This document shows, in pieces, positions 56,614 through 64,000 of a DNA stretch of 64,000 nt. This DNA comes from Mangrovimonas sp. YM274 (GTDB taxonomy: Bacteria; Bacteroidota; Bacteroidia; Flavobacteriales; Flavobacteriaceae), in contig NZ_CP133091.1 of assembly GCF_030908385.1 (NCBI RefSeq), forward strand, positions 1,846,128 to 1,910,127. The letters are read 5' to 3'. The notes beneath the pieces are model-generated. The model was not told the origin of the DNA and ran no database searches. It saw only the letters and a program-made list of their open reading frames with translations. The translations under genes and the position numbers were made by a program. Every line of letters starts with the position of its first letter. Within the stretch, counting starts at the first letter, position 1.

Positions 56614-56850
56614 TTATCCTCCTGCAAATGGTGGTAATAAAGCTATTTCATCGGTATTTGCTATTACCGTTTCGGCTTCAATGCTCACTAAATTGGTATT
56701 TAAAGCAATATGGATTGGCAATTGCTGAAGTTCATATTTCTTAAATAAGTGTTCAAGGATGTCACTTAATGTTTCATTCTTCACTTCTATATGTTCTTCT
56801 GTACACTGCGTAATTTCAGCGACAGCACCAAAATATTTTATAACAGCCAT
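56614..56850 (-). CDS. moaD: Molybdopterin synthase sulfur carrier MoaD
   Basis: A 78-residue ubiquitin-like protein when started at MAVIKYFGA, which is preferred over a longer frame from 56877 because it removes an overlap with the siroheme gene and fits MoaD length. It ends in the required Gly-Gly (LLPPFAGG), which is thiocarboxylated by MoeB and donates sulfur in the MoaE reaction. EIALLPPFAGG is the standard tail. It lies 2 bp before moeB. Confidence 0.9.
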   Translation of the reverse strand: MAVIKYFGAVAEITQCTEEHIEVKNETLSDILEHLFKKYELQQLPIHIALNTNLVSIEAETVIANTDEIALLPPFAGG

Positions 56851-56851
56851 A

Positions 56852-57445
56852 TTATTCTTTTTTATTGACCAAACCACTGGTGATTTGGTTCATTTGTTTC
56901 ACTTTTTCTTCAAAGTCGCCTTTAATGGTTTTTCTGTAGGCGTTAAGGTTGTTAACCAATTGGTTGATGTCCTCAGGAATGACATCTTCCAAAAACTGCC
57001 TGATACGCTTGGCAGTAGTTGGGGACTTTCCGTTAGTGGAAATGGCAATTTTCACATTGCCTTTGGACACGATTCCACCTAGGTAAAAATCGCATTGATC
57101 TGGGGTGTCGGCAATGTTAACCAAAAGCTGTTTGCTTTTGGCATCTTTGTTTATCTGTAAGTTGACTTCAAGATTATCGGTACAGCCAATTACCAAATGC
57201 CTATTGTCTAAATCTGAAATGTCATAAGCTTTTTGAGTAAGCTTTACACTAGAGTGTTTACTGGCCAATGCAACCAACTCTTCATGGAAAGTTATAGAAA
57301 CCACTTCTACATTGGCACGGGGGCTGGATTTCAATAGAAATGATAACTTTTCCAGACCAACATTGCCACCGCCAACAATAAGCACATTGAGTTGGTGTAC
57401 TTTTACAAAAATGGGATATAATTCGTTTGTTTCCATAATTTGCAA
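56852..57445 (-). CDS. Precorrin-2 dehydrogenase / sirohydrochlorin ferrochelatase (CysG N-terminal type)
   Basis: A 197-residue stand-alone Met8p/CysG-N protein. The NAD-binding loop VLIVGGGNVGLEKL, the ISDLDNRHLVIGCTDN segment and NIADTPDQCDFYLGGIV with the catalytic Asp region, then AISTNGKSPTTAKRIRQFLE, are all present. It converts precorrin-2 to siroheme, the cofactor of nitrite and sulfite reductases. Its place inside a Moco operon suggests joint use with a molybdoenzyme such as nitrate reductase, which is not in the window. The methyltransferase half (CobA) is encoded elsewhere. Confidence 0.9.
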   Translation of the reverse strand: MQIMETNELYPIFVKVHQLNVLIVGGGNVGLEKLSFLLKSSPRANVEVVSITFHEELVALASKHSSVKLTQKAYDISDLDNRHLVIGCTDNLEVNLQINKDAKSKQLLVNIADTPDQCDFYLGGIVSKGNVKIAISTNGKSPTTAKRIRQFLEDVIPEDINQLVNNLNAYRKTIKGDFEEKVKQMNQITSGLVNKKE

Positions 57446-57446
57446 T

Positions 57447-58043
57447 TTAGTTCCCTAAGGTATCTTGGGTTTCATTGATTAAAGTTTGTAATTCTTCTTT
57501 TGTATTGATGTTTCTTAGCGCCAATTGGTCTTCCTCTTCAACAATAACCCGATTACAATTCAATTGTTCGATTGTGTTTCGCAATTTCAAATTGTCTTGC
57601 ACTAAGGCTTTTTCAAAAATTGGTAAACATGTTTTGGAATAAGCTGCAATAAGCGGAAAATTATCCGTTCCGTTGCTAACATAGGTTACATCGGCTTCAG
57701 AAAGATTTGCTATGATGTATTTTGAAACGACCTCTGTAGACAGTTCTGGAATGTCGCAACTCAAGATAAGATTGTTTGCTGTTGAAGCATGCTTCAAAGC
57801 TGTGTAAATACCTCCAACAGGGCCTTTGTTACTATAAATGTCGGGGAGCAATTCCAATCCAAATTGACAATAGGCTTCATTGGAAGTCACCAAATAGATA
57901 TAGGAAGTAATAGGATGCACGGCATCGATGACATGTTTAACGAATGGTTGCCCCTTATAAAGTACCAAGCCCTTTTCCTCCTGCATACGCTTGCTGGCGC
58001 CACCGCACAAAATATAAGCCGTTATGTTGGACGCAAAACTCAT
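57447..58043 (-). CDS. mobA: Molybdenum cofactor guanylyltransferase MobA
   Basis: A 198-residue nucleotidyltransferase. AYILCGGASKRM near the start is the GTP-binding loop, ILSCDIPEL holds the Mg2+ Asp, and NKGPVGGIYTAL is the family glycine-rich segment. It adds GMP to molybdopterin to form the guanine dinucleotide cofactor of DMSO-reductase-type enzymes. The loop reads RMQEEKG where most MobA proteins have RMG.DK, a modest deviation. It overlaps the TSUP gene by 4 bp. Confidence 0.88.
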   Translation of the reverse strand: MSFASNITAYILCGGASKRMQEEKGLVLYKGQPFVKHVIDAVHPITSYIYLVTSNEAYCQFGLELLPDIYSNKGPVGGIYTALKHASTANNLILSCDIPELSTEVVSKYIIANLSEADVTYVSNGTDNFPLIAAYSKTCLPIFEKALVQDNLKLRNTIEQLNCNRVIVEEEDQLALRNINTKEELQTLINETQDTLGN

Positions 58044-58786
58044 AAGGTCATTAATTTAATGGAAGCAATCAGTAAGACAATCGATAAAATATATTTCAAT
58101 TGTACATTGGTAGAAATTCTACTTCCGTAGAGCGCGCCTAAGGTCCCACCAATTAAAGCGATGGGAATAAATACAAAAGATTCCATAGGAATGGTATTCT
58201 GGTTATAGGTGAAACCTAAAATCCCTGAAATGGAATTCACAAAAATAAACAGTGCCGAAACAGCCGCAGCTTCTTTCATGTTTCCCCATGCCAATAGAAT
58301 GATGACAGGGCTAAGGATAATCCCGCCGCCAATACCAATCATTCCGGAAAATAGTCCTATTCCAAAACCAATGGCCAATGCCAACGGAAGCTTAATAGGC
58401 TTTTGAACGTTTTGTTCCTTTCCGAATACTCCTAGAATTCTCATGATGGCAATGGCTAGAAACACTCCTAATACTTGTTTGTATAAGGTTGGGTTAATAC
58501 TTAAATAGCCTCCCAAAAATGCGGCCGGAATAGATGTGATGGCGAAAGGGTAGAACAGTTGCCACCTAAAGTGTTTATTCTTTTTGAAAAACCAAAAGGA
58601 AATGCCAGACACAAAAATGTTTAGTAAAAGGGCTGTGGGCTTCATAAAGGCAATAGGGAATGAAAACAGGGCCATTAAGGCCAAATAACCACTGGCACCA
58701 CCGTGACCAACACTGGCATACAAAAAAGCTATCACCACTAATATTAGGGAGAAAATGATAAATGCTTCTGTGCTTAGCGTGCTCAT
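58040..58786 (-). CDS. TSUP-family (TauE/SafE) anion transporter inside the Moco operon
   Basis: A 248-residue membrane protein with about 8 helices and the two TSUP repeats: SVGHGGASGYLALMAL and GLFSGMIGIGGGIILSPVIIL. TSUP proteins carry sulfite, sulfoacetate, taurine-type or related anions. It overlaps mobA and the ModE-like gene by 4 bp each, so it is translated with the Moco genes. Sulfite for a molybdoenzyme or an oxyanion such as molybdate are possible substrates; neither can be read from sequence. No modABC genes are in the window. Confidence 0.85.
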   Translation of the reverse strand: MSTLSTEAFIIFSLILVVIAFLYASVGHGGASGYLALMALFSFPIAFMKPTALLLNIFVSGISFWFFKKNKHFRWQLFYPFAITSIPAAFLGGYLSINPTLYKQVLGVFLAIAIMRILGVFGKEQNVQKPIKLPLALAIGFGIGLFSGMIGIGGGIILSPVIILLAWGNMKEAAAVSALFIFVNSISGILGFTYNQNTIPMESFVFIPIALIGGTLGALYGSRISTNVQLKYILSIVLLIASIKLMTL

Positions 58787-59112
58787 AGTTCCAATTTTTT
58801 AAATTCCGCTTCCAAATAGGCCATACAGTTGTTATTGATGGTTTCGAATTGTTCTATCAAGGCTTTTCCGTAAGGGGTAAGGGTTGTGCCTCCACCATTT
58901 TTACCTCCAATATTTTTGATAAGAATGGGCTCCTTAGAAATATCGTTCATGTCGTTCATTAGCTTCCAGGCTTTTTTATAAGACATATTCATGGCCTTGG
59001 CTGCCGCATTGATAGAGGAGGTTTCCTCCACTTTTTTAAGCAGTAAAATACGTCCGAAACCTAAAAAGGTTTTGCCGTCATTCTCAATCCAAACCCTACT
59101 TTTAATGTTCAT
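58783..59112 (-). CDS. ModE-type winged-helix regulator without molybdate-binding domains
   Basis: A 109-residue protein that is just the N-terminal DNA-binding domain of ModE-like/LysR-type regulators: FGFGRILLLKKVEETSSINAAAKAMNMSYKKAWKLMNDMN is the helix-turn-helix, followed by GGKNGGGTTLTPYGKALIEQF. Full ModE carries two further Mop domains to sense molybdate, which are missing here. It lies in the Moco operon with 4-bp overlaps to moeA and the TSUP gene, so autoregulation of the operon is likely by context. Confidence 0.85.
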   Translation of the reverse strand: MNIKSRVWIENDGKTFLGFGRILLLKKVEETSSINAAAKAMNMSYKKAWKLMNDMNDISKEPILIKNIGGKNGGGTTLTPYGKALIEQFETINNNCMAYLEAEFKKLEL

Positions 59113-60287
59113 TGTTCATTCAATTTGATACATTCAATAATGTCACCTTTGGAAACTTCTGAAATATGTTCAGGGATGCACACCAATGCATTACTTAGTG
59201 CAAACGTATGCATCATAGAAGAACTTTGACCCCGCAAAACTTCTACAGTGTCATTTTCAAAATGCGCTTTTAAAAACAGTGTTTTTCCCGAGGGATTTTT
59301 AATATTGTGTTTGCTCTTAGCTTGTATGCGTTGCAATTCGCTATTTTCAAATCCCATATACTTTTTTAGTAGAGGAAGCGCATAGACATAAAAACAGGTT
59401 AAAGCGGATGCCGGATTGCCAGGCAGGGCAAAAACATAGGTGTCTTTGTTCTGTCCAAACCACAAGGGTTTTCCAGGTTTTTGATTGATTTTATAAAATA
59501 CTTCTTCAACATTGTTTTTAAGCAATGCCTCCCTTACAAAATCATAATCGCCCACAGAAATTCCTCCTGAGACAAATACTACATCTGAAGCAGCAATGGC
59601 TTTGGAAATAGTTGCGACAGTAGTTTCAAAAGTATCTTCTACTTTATATTTTGTTATATTGGTAATGCCAATTTTTCTCAAAGCAGCCGATAGCATGGCG
59701 GCGTTACTTTCGTAAATTTCTCCTGGCTTAAGCATAGTGCCGGGTGCACGTAGTTCATTTCCTGTTACCACAATGGCAACCTTTGGAGAGGTGTAAACTT
59801 TTACTTCATGAATGCCCAAACTTGCTAAATAACCTATAGCGGCTTCATTAAGGCAAGTTCCTTTTTCTAGGGCGAGATTACCTTTTTTTATCTGTTCGCC
59901 AGTTCGTCTAATGTTGGCTGTTTTTTCAGGAAGTTTATCAATCGTGATGATATCACTGTTCTTTGTAACGTGCTCCTGTATCACAATGGTGTCGGCAGCA
60001 TCAGGGACCAAAGCGCCCGTAAAAATGCGTACTGCCTCGCCGTCATTCAAAGAATGGTTAAGCGTGTCGCCGGCTTTCGATTCATTAATTAGCGTATAGC
60101 TTTTGGCGTTACTCCATTTTATGGCATAGCCATCCATGGCCGATTGACGAAACGGAGGCATATCAATAGGAGAAAAAATGTCTTCAAACAGTACTTTTCC
60201 CAAGGCATTATCCAAAGGGCATATTTCTGATTTATGCGGAATATTGATGCCGTTTAATATGTTTAAAGCTTCGGATACGGATATCAT
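59109..60287 (-). CDS. moeA: Molybdopterin molybdenumtransferase MoeA
   Basis: A 392-residue MoeA, which inserts molybdate into adenylated molybdopterin. Landmarks: RQSAMDGYAI, AVRIFTGALVPDAADTIV, GEQIKKGN, VTGNELRAPG, FVSGGISVGDYDFV, GKPLWFG and FALPGNPASAL. Its length is normal. It is the first gene of the ten-gene Moco operon and diverges from the Crp/Fnr gene across a 199-bp gap. Confidence 0.94.
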   Translation of the reverse strand: MISVSEALNILNGINIPHKSEICPLDNALGKVLFEDIFSPIDMPPFRQSAMDGYAIKWSNAKSYTLINESKAGDTLNHSLNDGEAVRIFTGALVPDAADTIVIQEHVTKNSDIITIDKLPEKTANIRRTGEQIKKGNLALEKGTCLNEAAIGYLASLGIHEVKVYTSPKVAIVVTGNELRAPGTMLKPGEIYESNAAMLSAALRKIGITNITKYKVEDTFETTVATISKAIAASDVVFVSGGISVGDYDFVREALLKNNVEEVFYKINQKPGKPLWFGQNKDTYVFALPGNPASALTCFYVYALPLLKKYMGFENSELQRIQAKSKHNIKNPSGKTLFLKAHFENDTVEVLRGQSSSMMHTFALSNALVCIPEHISEVSKGDIIECIKLNEQ

Positions 60288-60486
60288 GATTTCACTAGCG
60301 TTATTTCTTGGTGAATATAACGAATATTCCTCAAATTTTTCTCCTTCTACATGTATTTTTATTCCTGTTAAAGCTGTTTCATTTTGGCATTCAATATGAT
60401 ATGTTTCTTATAGGCATTTGTGAAAATAGGGGTGTGGTACATTAGTTTTATAATCTTATCTTTAACACCACTTAGAATACACATTT

Positions 60487-61119
60487 ATGATGGACGCGTT
60501 ACAACAGTATTACGGATACCTTTTTGAGGATGAGTTACTTGAGGAAATTCAACAATTTGGAAGTTTTAGAGAGGTCAAGGAAGGAGACATTTTAATTGAA
60601 ATAGGCGAGTATATAAAGTACATGCCCTTGCTGATTTCTGGAGCCATTAAAATTCTGAGAGAGGACAAGGAAGGTGATGAACTTATTTTGTATTTTATTG
60701 AAAGAGGGGATACCTGTGCGATGACGCTGTCCTGCTGTATGGAACAAAAGAAAAGTGAAATTAGGGCTGTAGCCGAAACAGATACGCAGTTAATCATGAT
60801 TCCTGTTCAAAAAATGGCAGAATGGATGAGTAAGTATAAAAGTTGGCAAAATTTTATTTTACAGAGTTATAATGAAAGAATGACTGAGCTTTTGGAAGCT
60901 ATTGATGCCATTGCGTTTTTAAAAATGGACAAGCGGGTGTTAAAATACCTTAAGGACAAGGCTATGGCCAATCATGATGATCTTATTAATGTTACCCATA
61001 GAGAAATTGCTAATGATATGCACACTTCCAGAGTAGTTATTTCAAGACTACTGAAATCTTTGGAAAAGGAAGGGCATATAAAACTTCATCGTAACAGCAT
61101 CAAAGTCTTGGATCTATAA
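60487..61119 (+). CDS. Crp/Fnr-family transcription regulator
   Basis: A 210-residue regulator with a cNMP-binding-like beta roll (about 20-115), a dimer helix and a C-terminal HTH (VTHREIANDMHTSRVVISRLLKSLEKEGHI). The N-terminal Fnr cysteines are absent, so oxygen sensing by an Fe-S cluster is unlikely. Three cysteines, Cys77, Cys83 and Cys84 (DTCAMTLSCCME), lie where the ligand loop of the roll would be. Located 66 bp before the TSUP transporter and upstream of the persulfide dioxygenase, with a palindrome between, it probably controls them. A thiol- or sulfur-sensing role is inference. Confidence 0.88.
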   Translation: MMDALQQYYGYLFEDELLEEIQQFGSFREVKEGDILIEIGEYIKYMPLLISGAIKILREDKEGDELILYFIERGDTCAMTLSCCMEQKKSEIRAVAETDTQLIMIPVQKMAEWMSKYKSWQNFILQSYNERMTELLEAIDAIAFLKMDKRVLKYLKDKAMANHDDLINVTHREIANDMHTSRVVISRLLKSLEKEGHIKLHRNSIKVLDL

Positions 61120-61125
61120 TAGACT

Positions 61126-61168
61126 GTAACCAATGTTACCTTAAATTAAGGTAAGTAAATTACTTTTG
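61126..61168 (+). promoter_or_regulatory. Palindromic operator and -7 element (TACTTTTG) ahead of the TSUP gene
   Basis: TTACCTTAAATTAAGGTAA at 61136-61154 is a perfect 9-bp-arm inverted repeat around one base. It overlaps GTAAC-CAAT-GTTAC at 61126-61139. TACTTTTG at 61161-61168 fits the -7 consensus, and no TTG is at -33, so the palindrome covers the place where the -33 element would be. A Crp/Fnr-type site for the adjacent regulator is the simplest reading. Confidence 0.7.
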
Positions 61169-61185
61169 CACCAAAATTAAAGACA

Positions 61186-61977
61186 TTGATTGATATTATT
61201 GGTTATGTAGCGGCTCTGGTGATTGGAGTGGTTTTAGGTTTGATAGGAGGAGGTGGTTCCATACTTACGGTGCCTTTATTAGTATACCTTTTAGGGTATA
61301 GTCCTGTGGTGGCAACTGCTTATTCCTTATTTGTAGTAGGATCGTCTTCTTTGGTAGGTGTAGTTCAAAAGCATCGTAAAAAGCAAGTAGACTTCAAAAC
61401 CGGTTTGGCCTTTTCATTCCCTTCGTTTTTGGCGGTGTATATGTCAAGGCGATATTTAGTACCATATATCCCTGATGAAATATTCAATATTGGAGGATAT
61501 GTGCTTTCAAAGGATATGTTGATCATGGTCTTTTTTGCAGTGGTTATGTTTATGGCCGCAACTTCCATGATTAAAAAGAAGGAAAAGAAAGAAGAAGTCC
61601 ATAAGCCGCAACCCTATTATAAAACCTTTGTACAAGGAATGGTAATTGGAGGAATTACAGGTGTGATAGGAGCTGGAGGAGGCTTTTTATATGTGCCGGC
61701 ACTGGTACTTTGGGCTGGATTGTCCATGAAAAAAGCAGTAGGGACCTCTTTGGTGATCATTGCCATAAACTCCTTAATAGGTTTTTTGGGAGACTTGCAT
61801 ACGCAAACCATCAATTGGACATTTTTACTATTATTTTCAGCACTAACCATAATCGGCATTTTGATTGGAGGTTCCCTTTCAAAATATGTATCCAATACAA
61901 AACTTAAAAAAAGCTTTGGTTGGTTTATTTTAATCATGGCAGTATACATTATAATTAAAGAATTTATTCAATGGTAA
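61186..61977 (+). CDS. TSUP-family (TauE/SafE) transporter of the sulfur module
   Basis: A 263-residue membrane protein with the twin TSUP motifs GLIGGGGSILTVPLLVYLLG and GVIGAGGGFLYVPALVLWAG and about 8 helices. The start is TTG at 61186; no in-frame ATG fits. The start gives the normal first helix, so the length is right. A central charged loop (KKKEKKEEVHKP) is cytoplasmic by the positive-inside rule. Followed by the persulfide dioxygenase-rhodanese gene, it likely moves sulfite, thiosulfate or a related product. This mirrors the TauE-CstB pairing of sulfide-detoxification operons. Confidence 0.87.
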   Translation: MIDIIGYVAALVIGVVLGLIGGGGSILTVPLLVYLLGYSPVVATAYSLFVVGSSSLVGVVQKHRKKQVDFKTGLAFSFPSFLAVYMSRRYLVPYIPDEIFNIGGYVLSKDMLIMVFFAVVMFMAATSMIKKKEKKEEVHKPQPYYKTFVQGMVIGGITGVIGAGGGFLYVPALVLWAGLSMKKAVGTSLVIIAINSLIGFLGDLHTQTINWTFLLLFSALTIIGILIGGSLSKYVSNTKLKKSFGWFILIMAVYIIIKEFIQW

Positions 61978-61989
61978 TGAAGCATATAG

Positions 61990-61997
61990 TAACTTTG
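61990..61997 (+). promoter_or_regulatory. Possible -7 element TAACTTTG before the persulfide dioxygenase
   Basis: TAACTTTG matches TAnnTTTG, 39 bp before the ATG; no TTG is well placed upstream. It may give a separate transcript in addition to read-through from the TSUP gene. Confidence 0.35.
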
Positions 61998-62036
61998 TAA
62001 AGTGCTGTAGGCGAATAATTAAGAAAATCATTTATT

Positions 62037-63449
62037 ATGAAGATAGAACAAATATACACAGGATGTTTGGCGCAGGGAGCCTATTACATTGAAAGTAATG
62101 GCGAAGTGGCTATTATTGATCCATTAAGGGAGGTACAACCCTATATAGATAGAGCAAAAGATAATAATGCTACCATAAAATATATTTTTGAAACGCATTT
62201 TCACGCAGACTTCGTTAGTGGACACGTTACTTTGTCCAAACAAACAGGAGCTCCAATTGTATACGGACCAAATGCCAATCCTTCTTTTGATGCAATTATC
62301 GCTAAGGATGGTCAGGAGTTTAAATTGGGGAATGTTACCATTATTGCTCTGCATACACCAGGGCATACTATGGAAAGCACCACCTATTTATTGAGAGACG
62401 AAAACGGAAAGGACTACGCTATTTTTAGTGGAGATACGTTGTTTTTAGGAGATGTAGGGCGTCCCGATTTGGCTCAAAAAGGAAAAGAATTGACCCAAGA
62501 AGATTTGGCAGGATATCTTTATGATAGCTTGCGTACCAAGATCATGCCGTTGGCAGATGAGGTGATTGTGTATCCGGCACACGGTGCTGGTTCTGCTTGT
62601 GGAAAGAACATGATGAAGGAAACGGTAGATACCCTTGGTAACCAGAAAAAAATGAATTACGCTTTGAGAGCAGACATGACCAAAGAGGAATTCATTAAGG
62701 AAGTAACCGATGGATTGTTGCCGCCTCCACAATATTTCCCGTTGAATGTGAAAATGAATAAAGAAGGTTACGAAGATATCGATGAGGTTCTAGAGCGTGG
62801 CACAAGAGCATTGAGTCCAGATGAATTTGAAGTAGCTGCCAATGAAACAGGAGCTATCGTACTAGATGTACGTGATCAAGGTGATTTTGTAAAAGGCCAT
62901 ATTCCGCGTTCTATTTTTATAGGAATCAATGGAGGATTTGCACCATGGGTTGGTGCTTTGATAAAAGACACCAAACAACCAATATTATTGGTATGCCCAG
63001 AAGGAAGAGAAGAAGAGACCGTGACTAGATTGTCAAGAGTTGGATTTGATAATACCCTAGGTTATTTGAAAGGTGGTTTTGAAGCTTGGGAGGAAGCAGG
63101 CAAAGAAACAGACAGTTTGGTGTCAATTTCTGCGGAAGAATTGAAATCCCGTATGGAAAAAGAAGACTTGCCAATTTTTGATGTTAGAAAAGATGGAGAG
63201 TTTACAGCATCACACGTTGAGAATGCTCATTTTACGCCATTAGATTTCTTAAATGATCATTTGGCTGAATTTCCAGAGGATAAAACATTTTATGTGCATT
63301 GTGCCGGAGGATACCGTTCAGTGATTGCAGCATCCATTTTAAAAAGCCGTGGGATCCACAATTTGGTGGATGTTGCTGGAGGATTTGCAGCTATTAAAAA
63401 TGCTGAGATTCCGGTAACTAATTATGTATGTCCTTCTACATTAAAGTAA
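62037..63449 (+). CDS. Persulfide dioxygenase (metallo-beta-lactamase fold) with two rhodanese domains
   Basis: A 470-residue protein. Residues 1-240 are an ETHE1/CstB-type MBL domain with THFHADFVSGH, TPGHTMEST and SGDTLFLGDVGRPDL, i.e. the His-His-Asp iron site of persulfide dioxygenases. The first rhodanese (about 262-362) has the loop CPEGREEE and the second (about 365-465) CAGGYRS; both keep the active cysteine. The enzyme oxidises glutathione- or low-molecular-weight persulfide to sulfite, and the rhodaneses may make thiosulfate. It follows the TSUP carrier and the Crp/Fnr gene, making a sulfide/persulfide detoxification unit. A terminator lies 22 bp after the stop codon. Confidence 0.9.
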   Translation: MKIEQIYTGCLAQGAYYIESNGEVAIIDPLREVQPYIDRAKDNNATIKYIFETHFHADFVSGHVTLSKQTGAPIVYGPNANPSFDAIIAKDGQEFKLGNVTIIALHTPGHTMESTTYLLRDENGKDYAIFSGDTLFLGDVGRPDLAQKGKELTQEDLAGYLYDSLRTKIMPLADEVIVYPAHGAGSACGKNMMKETVDTLGNQKKMNYALRADMTKEEFIKEVTDGLLPPPQYFPLNVKMNKEGYEDIDEVLERGTRALSPDEFEVAANETGAIVLDVRDQGDFVKGHIPRSIFIGINGGFAPWVGALIKDTKQPILLVCPEGREEETVTRLSRVGFDNTLGYLKGGFEAWEEAGKETDSLVSISAEELKSRMEKEDLPIFDVRKDGEFTASHVENAHFTPLDFLNDHLAEFPEDKTFYVHCAGGYRSVIAASILKSRGIHNLVDVAGGFAAIKNAEIPVTNYVCPSTLK

Positions 63450-63470
63450 GACAAAAACTAATATAGATGG

Positions 63471-63507
63471 AAAAAGGTCAATTCGTGATTTGCGAATTGG
63501 CCTTTTT
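63471..63507 (+). terminator. Rho-independent terminator of the sulfur module
   Basis: A 15-bp stem AAAAAGGTCAATTCG pairing with CGAATTGGCCTTTTT (one G-T wobble), with a 7-nt loop and a T-run formed by the right arm. Confidence 0.9.
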
Positions 63508-63602
63508 CGTTTTCAATGAGAGTTTATAAAAAAATTATATCTGCCTTGTAACGTTTTTGAAATTTATCCTACCAATAAGTGTAATCAATTTAATTAATAA
63601 CG

Positions 63603-63941
63603 ATGAGAGAAGATAAACAACTTTTGGTAGTAACGCATTTAAGCCAGTTGTTGACATGTCTAACAGGTTTTGGAGGCTTAATTGTGCCTTTGGTACTTTG
63701 GTTGACCCAAAAGGACCGTGTGTACTCTATGGACCAACAAGGAAAGGAAATTGTGAATTTTCAATTGAGTATCATTGTGTACACTCTATTAAGTATTCCT
63801 TTAATTCTTCTATTAGGTTTAGGTATTGTCACCTTGATTGTGGTAGGATTGATTTCATTGGCATTTCCTATCATTAATGCCATAAAAGCAAGTAACGGAG
63901 AAGTTCCTAAATATCCCTTATCTCTTAATTTTATTAGTTAG
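63603..63941 (+). CDS. DUF4870 membrane protein
   Basis: A 112-residue protein with three to four hydrophobic segments. THLSQLLTCLTGFGGLIVPLVLW, then KDRVYSMDQQGKEIVNFQLS, is the DUF4870 signature, followed by a C-terminal NAIKASNGEVPKYPLS tail. It is a small membrane protein of unknown function, widespread in bacteria. It stands alone between two terminators. Confidence 0.85.
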   Translation: MREDKQLLVVTHLSQLLTCLTGFGGLIVPLVLWLTQKDRVYSMDQQGKEIVNFQLSIIVYTLLSIPLILLLGLGIVTLIVVGLISLAFPIINAIKASNGEVPKYPLSLNFIS

Positions 63942-63964
63942 TTATTTTTATAAAGAGATAAACC

Positions 63965-63998
63965 AAAAAGAGCTCACTAAAATTGTGAGCTCTTTTTT
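63965..63998 (+). terminator. Rho-independent terminator after the DUF4870 gene
   Basis: A 13-bp perfect stem AAAAAGAGCTCAC/GTGAGCTCTTTTT, a 7-nt loop and six Ts, 24 bp after the stop. Confidence 0.9.
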
Positions 63999-64000
63999 AT

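Overview
The window reads as chromosome of a low-GC marine-type Bacteroidota, most likely a member of the Flavobacteriaceae. Supporting signs are type IX secretion and gliding genes (SprB/SprF-like proteins, CHU_C-type C-terminal domains), TTG-N17-20-TAnnTTTG promoters, and families typical of flavobacteria such as DUF4251, META lipoproteins and HD-PycTM proteins. I saw no tRNA, rRNA, CRISPR array, insertion sequence or phage gene.

Left part (1-6061, minus strand): an operon for succinate/propionate interconversion through methylmalonyl-CoA. It holds the epimerase, a complete Na+-pumping decarboxylase set (carboxyltransferase, gamma, biotin carrier, beta), a CoA-transferase, and the start of the methylmalonyl-CoA mutase small subunit, which runs off the window. 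At 6580-9699 lie a copper P-type ATPase and a small exported protein.

Centre (10052-33334): a gliding/adhesin locus of about 23 kb. It has an exported beta-helix protein, a SprC-like protein with a CHU_C domain, a SprD-like fusion of a PorP/SprF barrel to a long Ala/Glu/Lys coiled coil, a SprB-like giant adhesin, SprF, and a second giant adhesin. The two adhesins have diverged N-terminal thirds, but their last 1755 residues are identical. The underlying 5268-bp direct repeat shows only six silent differences by eye and begins where base composition jumps from about 40% to about 55-58% GC. This two-tips, one-stalk arrangement around one sprF is the most striking structure in the window. A strong terminator follows at 33410.

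Middle right (33495-53217): a lipoprotein trehalase, an exported acetolactate-decarboxylase-like lipoprotein, and a compact three-gene unit. That unit contains an HD domain joined to a PycTM membrane domain, a large GAF-type protein, and a lipoprotein combining phosphoesterase, kinase-like and Omp85-type parts. Then come a PhoX-like lipoprotein, NhaA, DUF4251, a porin, a META lipoprotein, an acyltransferase, an outer-membrane barrel protein and an MFS carrier.

Right end: a tightly packed minus-strand molybdenum cofactor operon (53233-60287) carries moeA, a ModE-like regulator, a TSUP carrier, mobA, a siroheme gene, moaD, moeB, moaE, moaC-mog and moaA. Diverging from it is a sulfur module: a Crp/Fnr regulator, a palindromic operator, a TSUP carrier, and a persulfide dioxygenase with two rhodanese domains. 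A DUF4870 protein closes the window. Siroheme and molybdopterin genes together suggest nitrate/nitrite or sulfite chemistry encoded nearby, but no such enzyme is inside the window.
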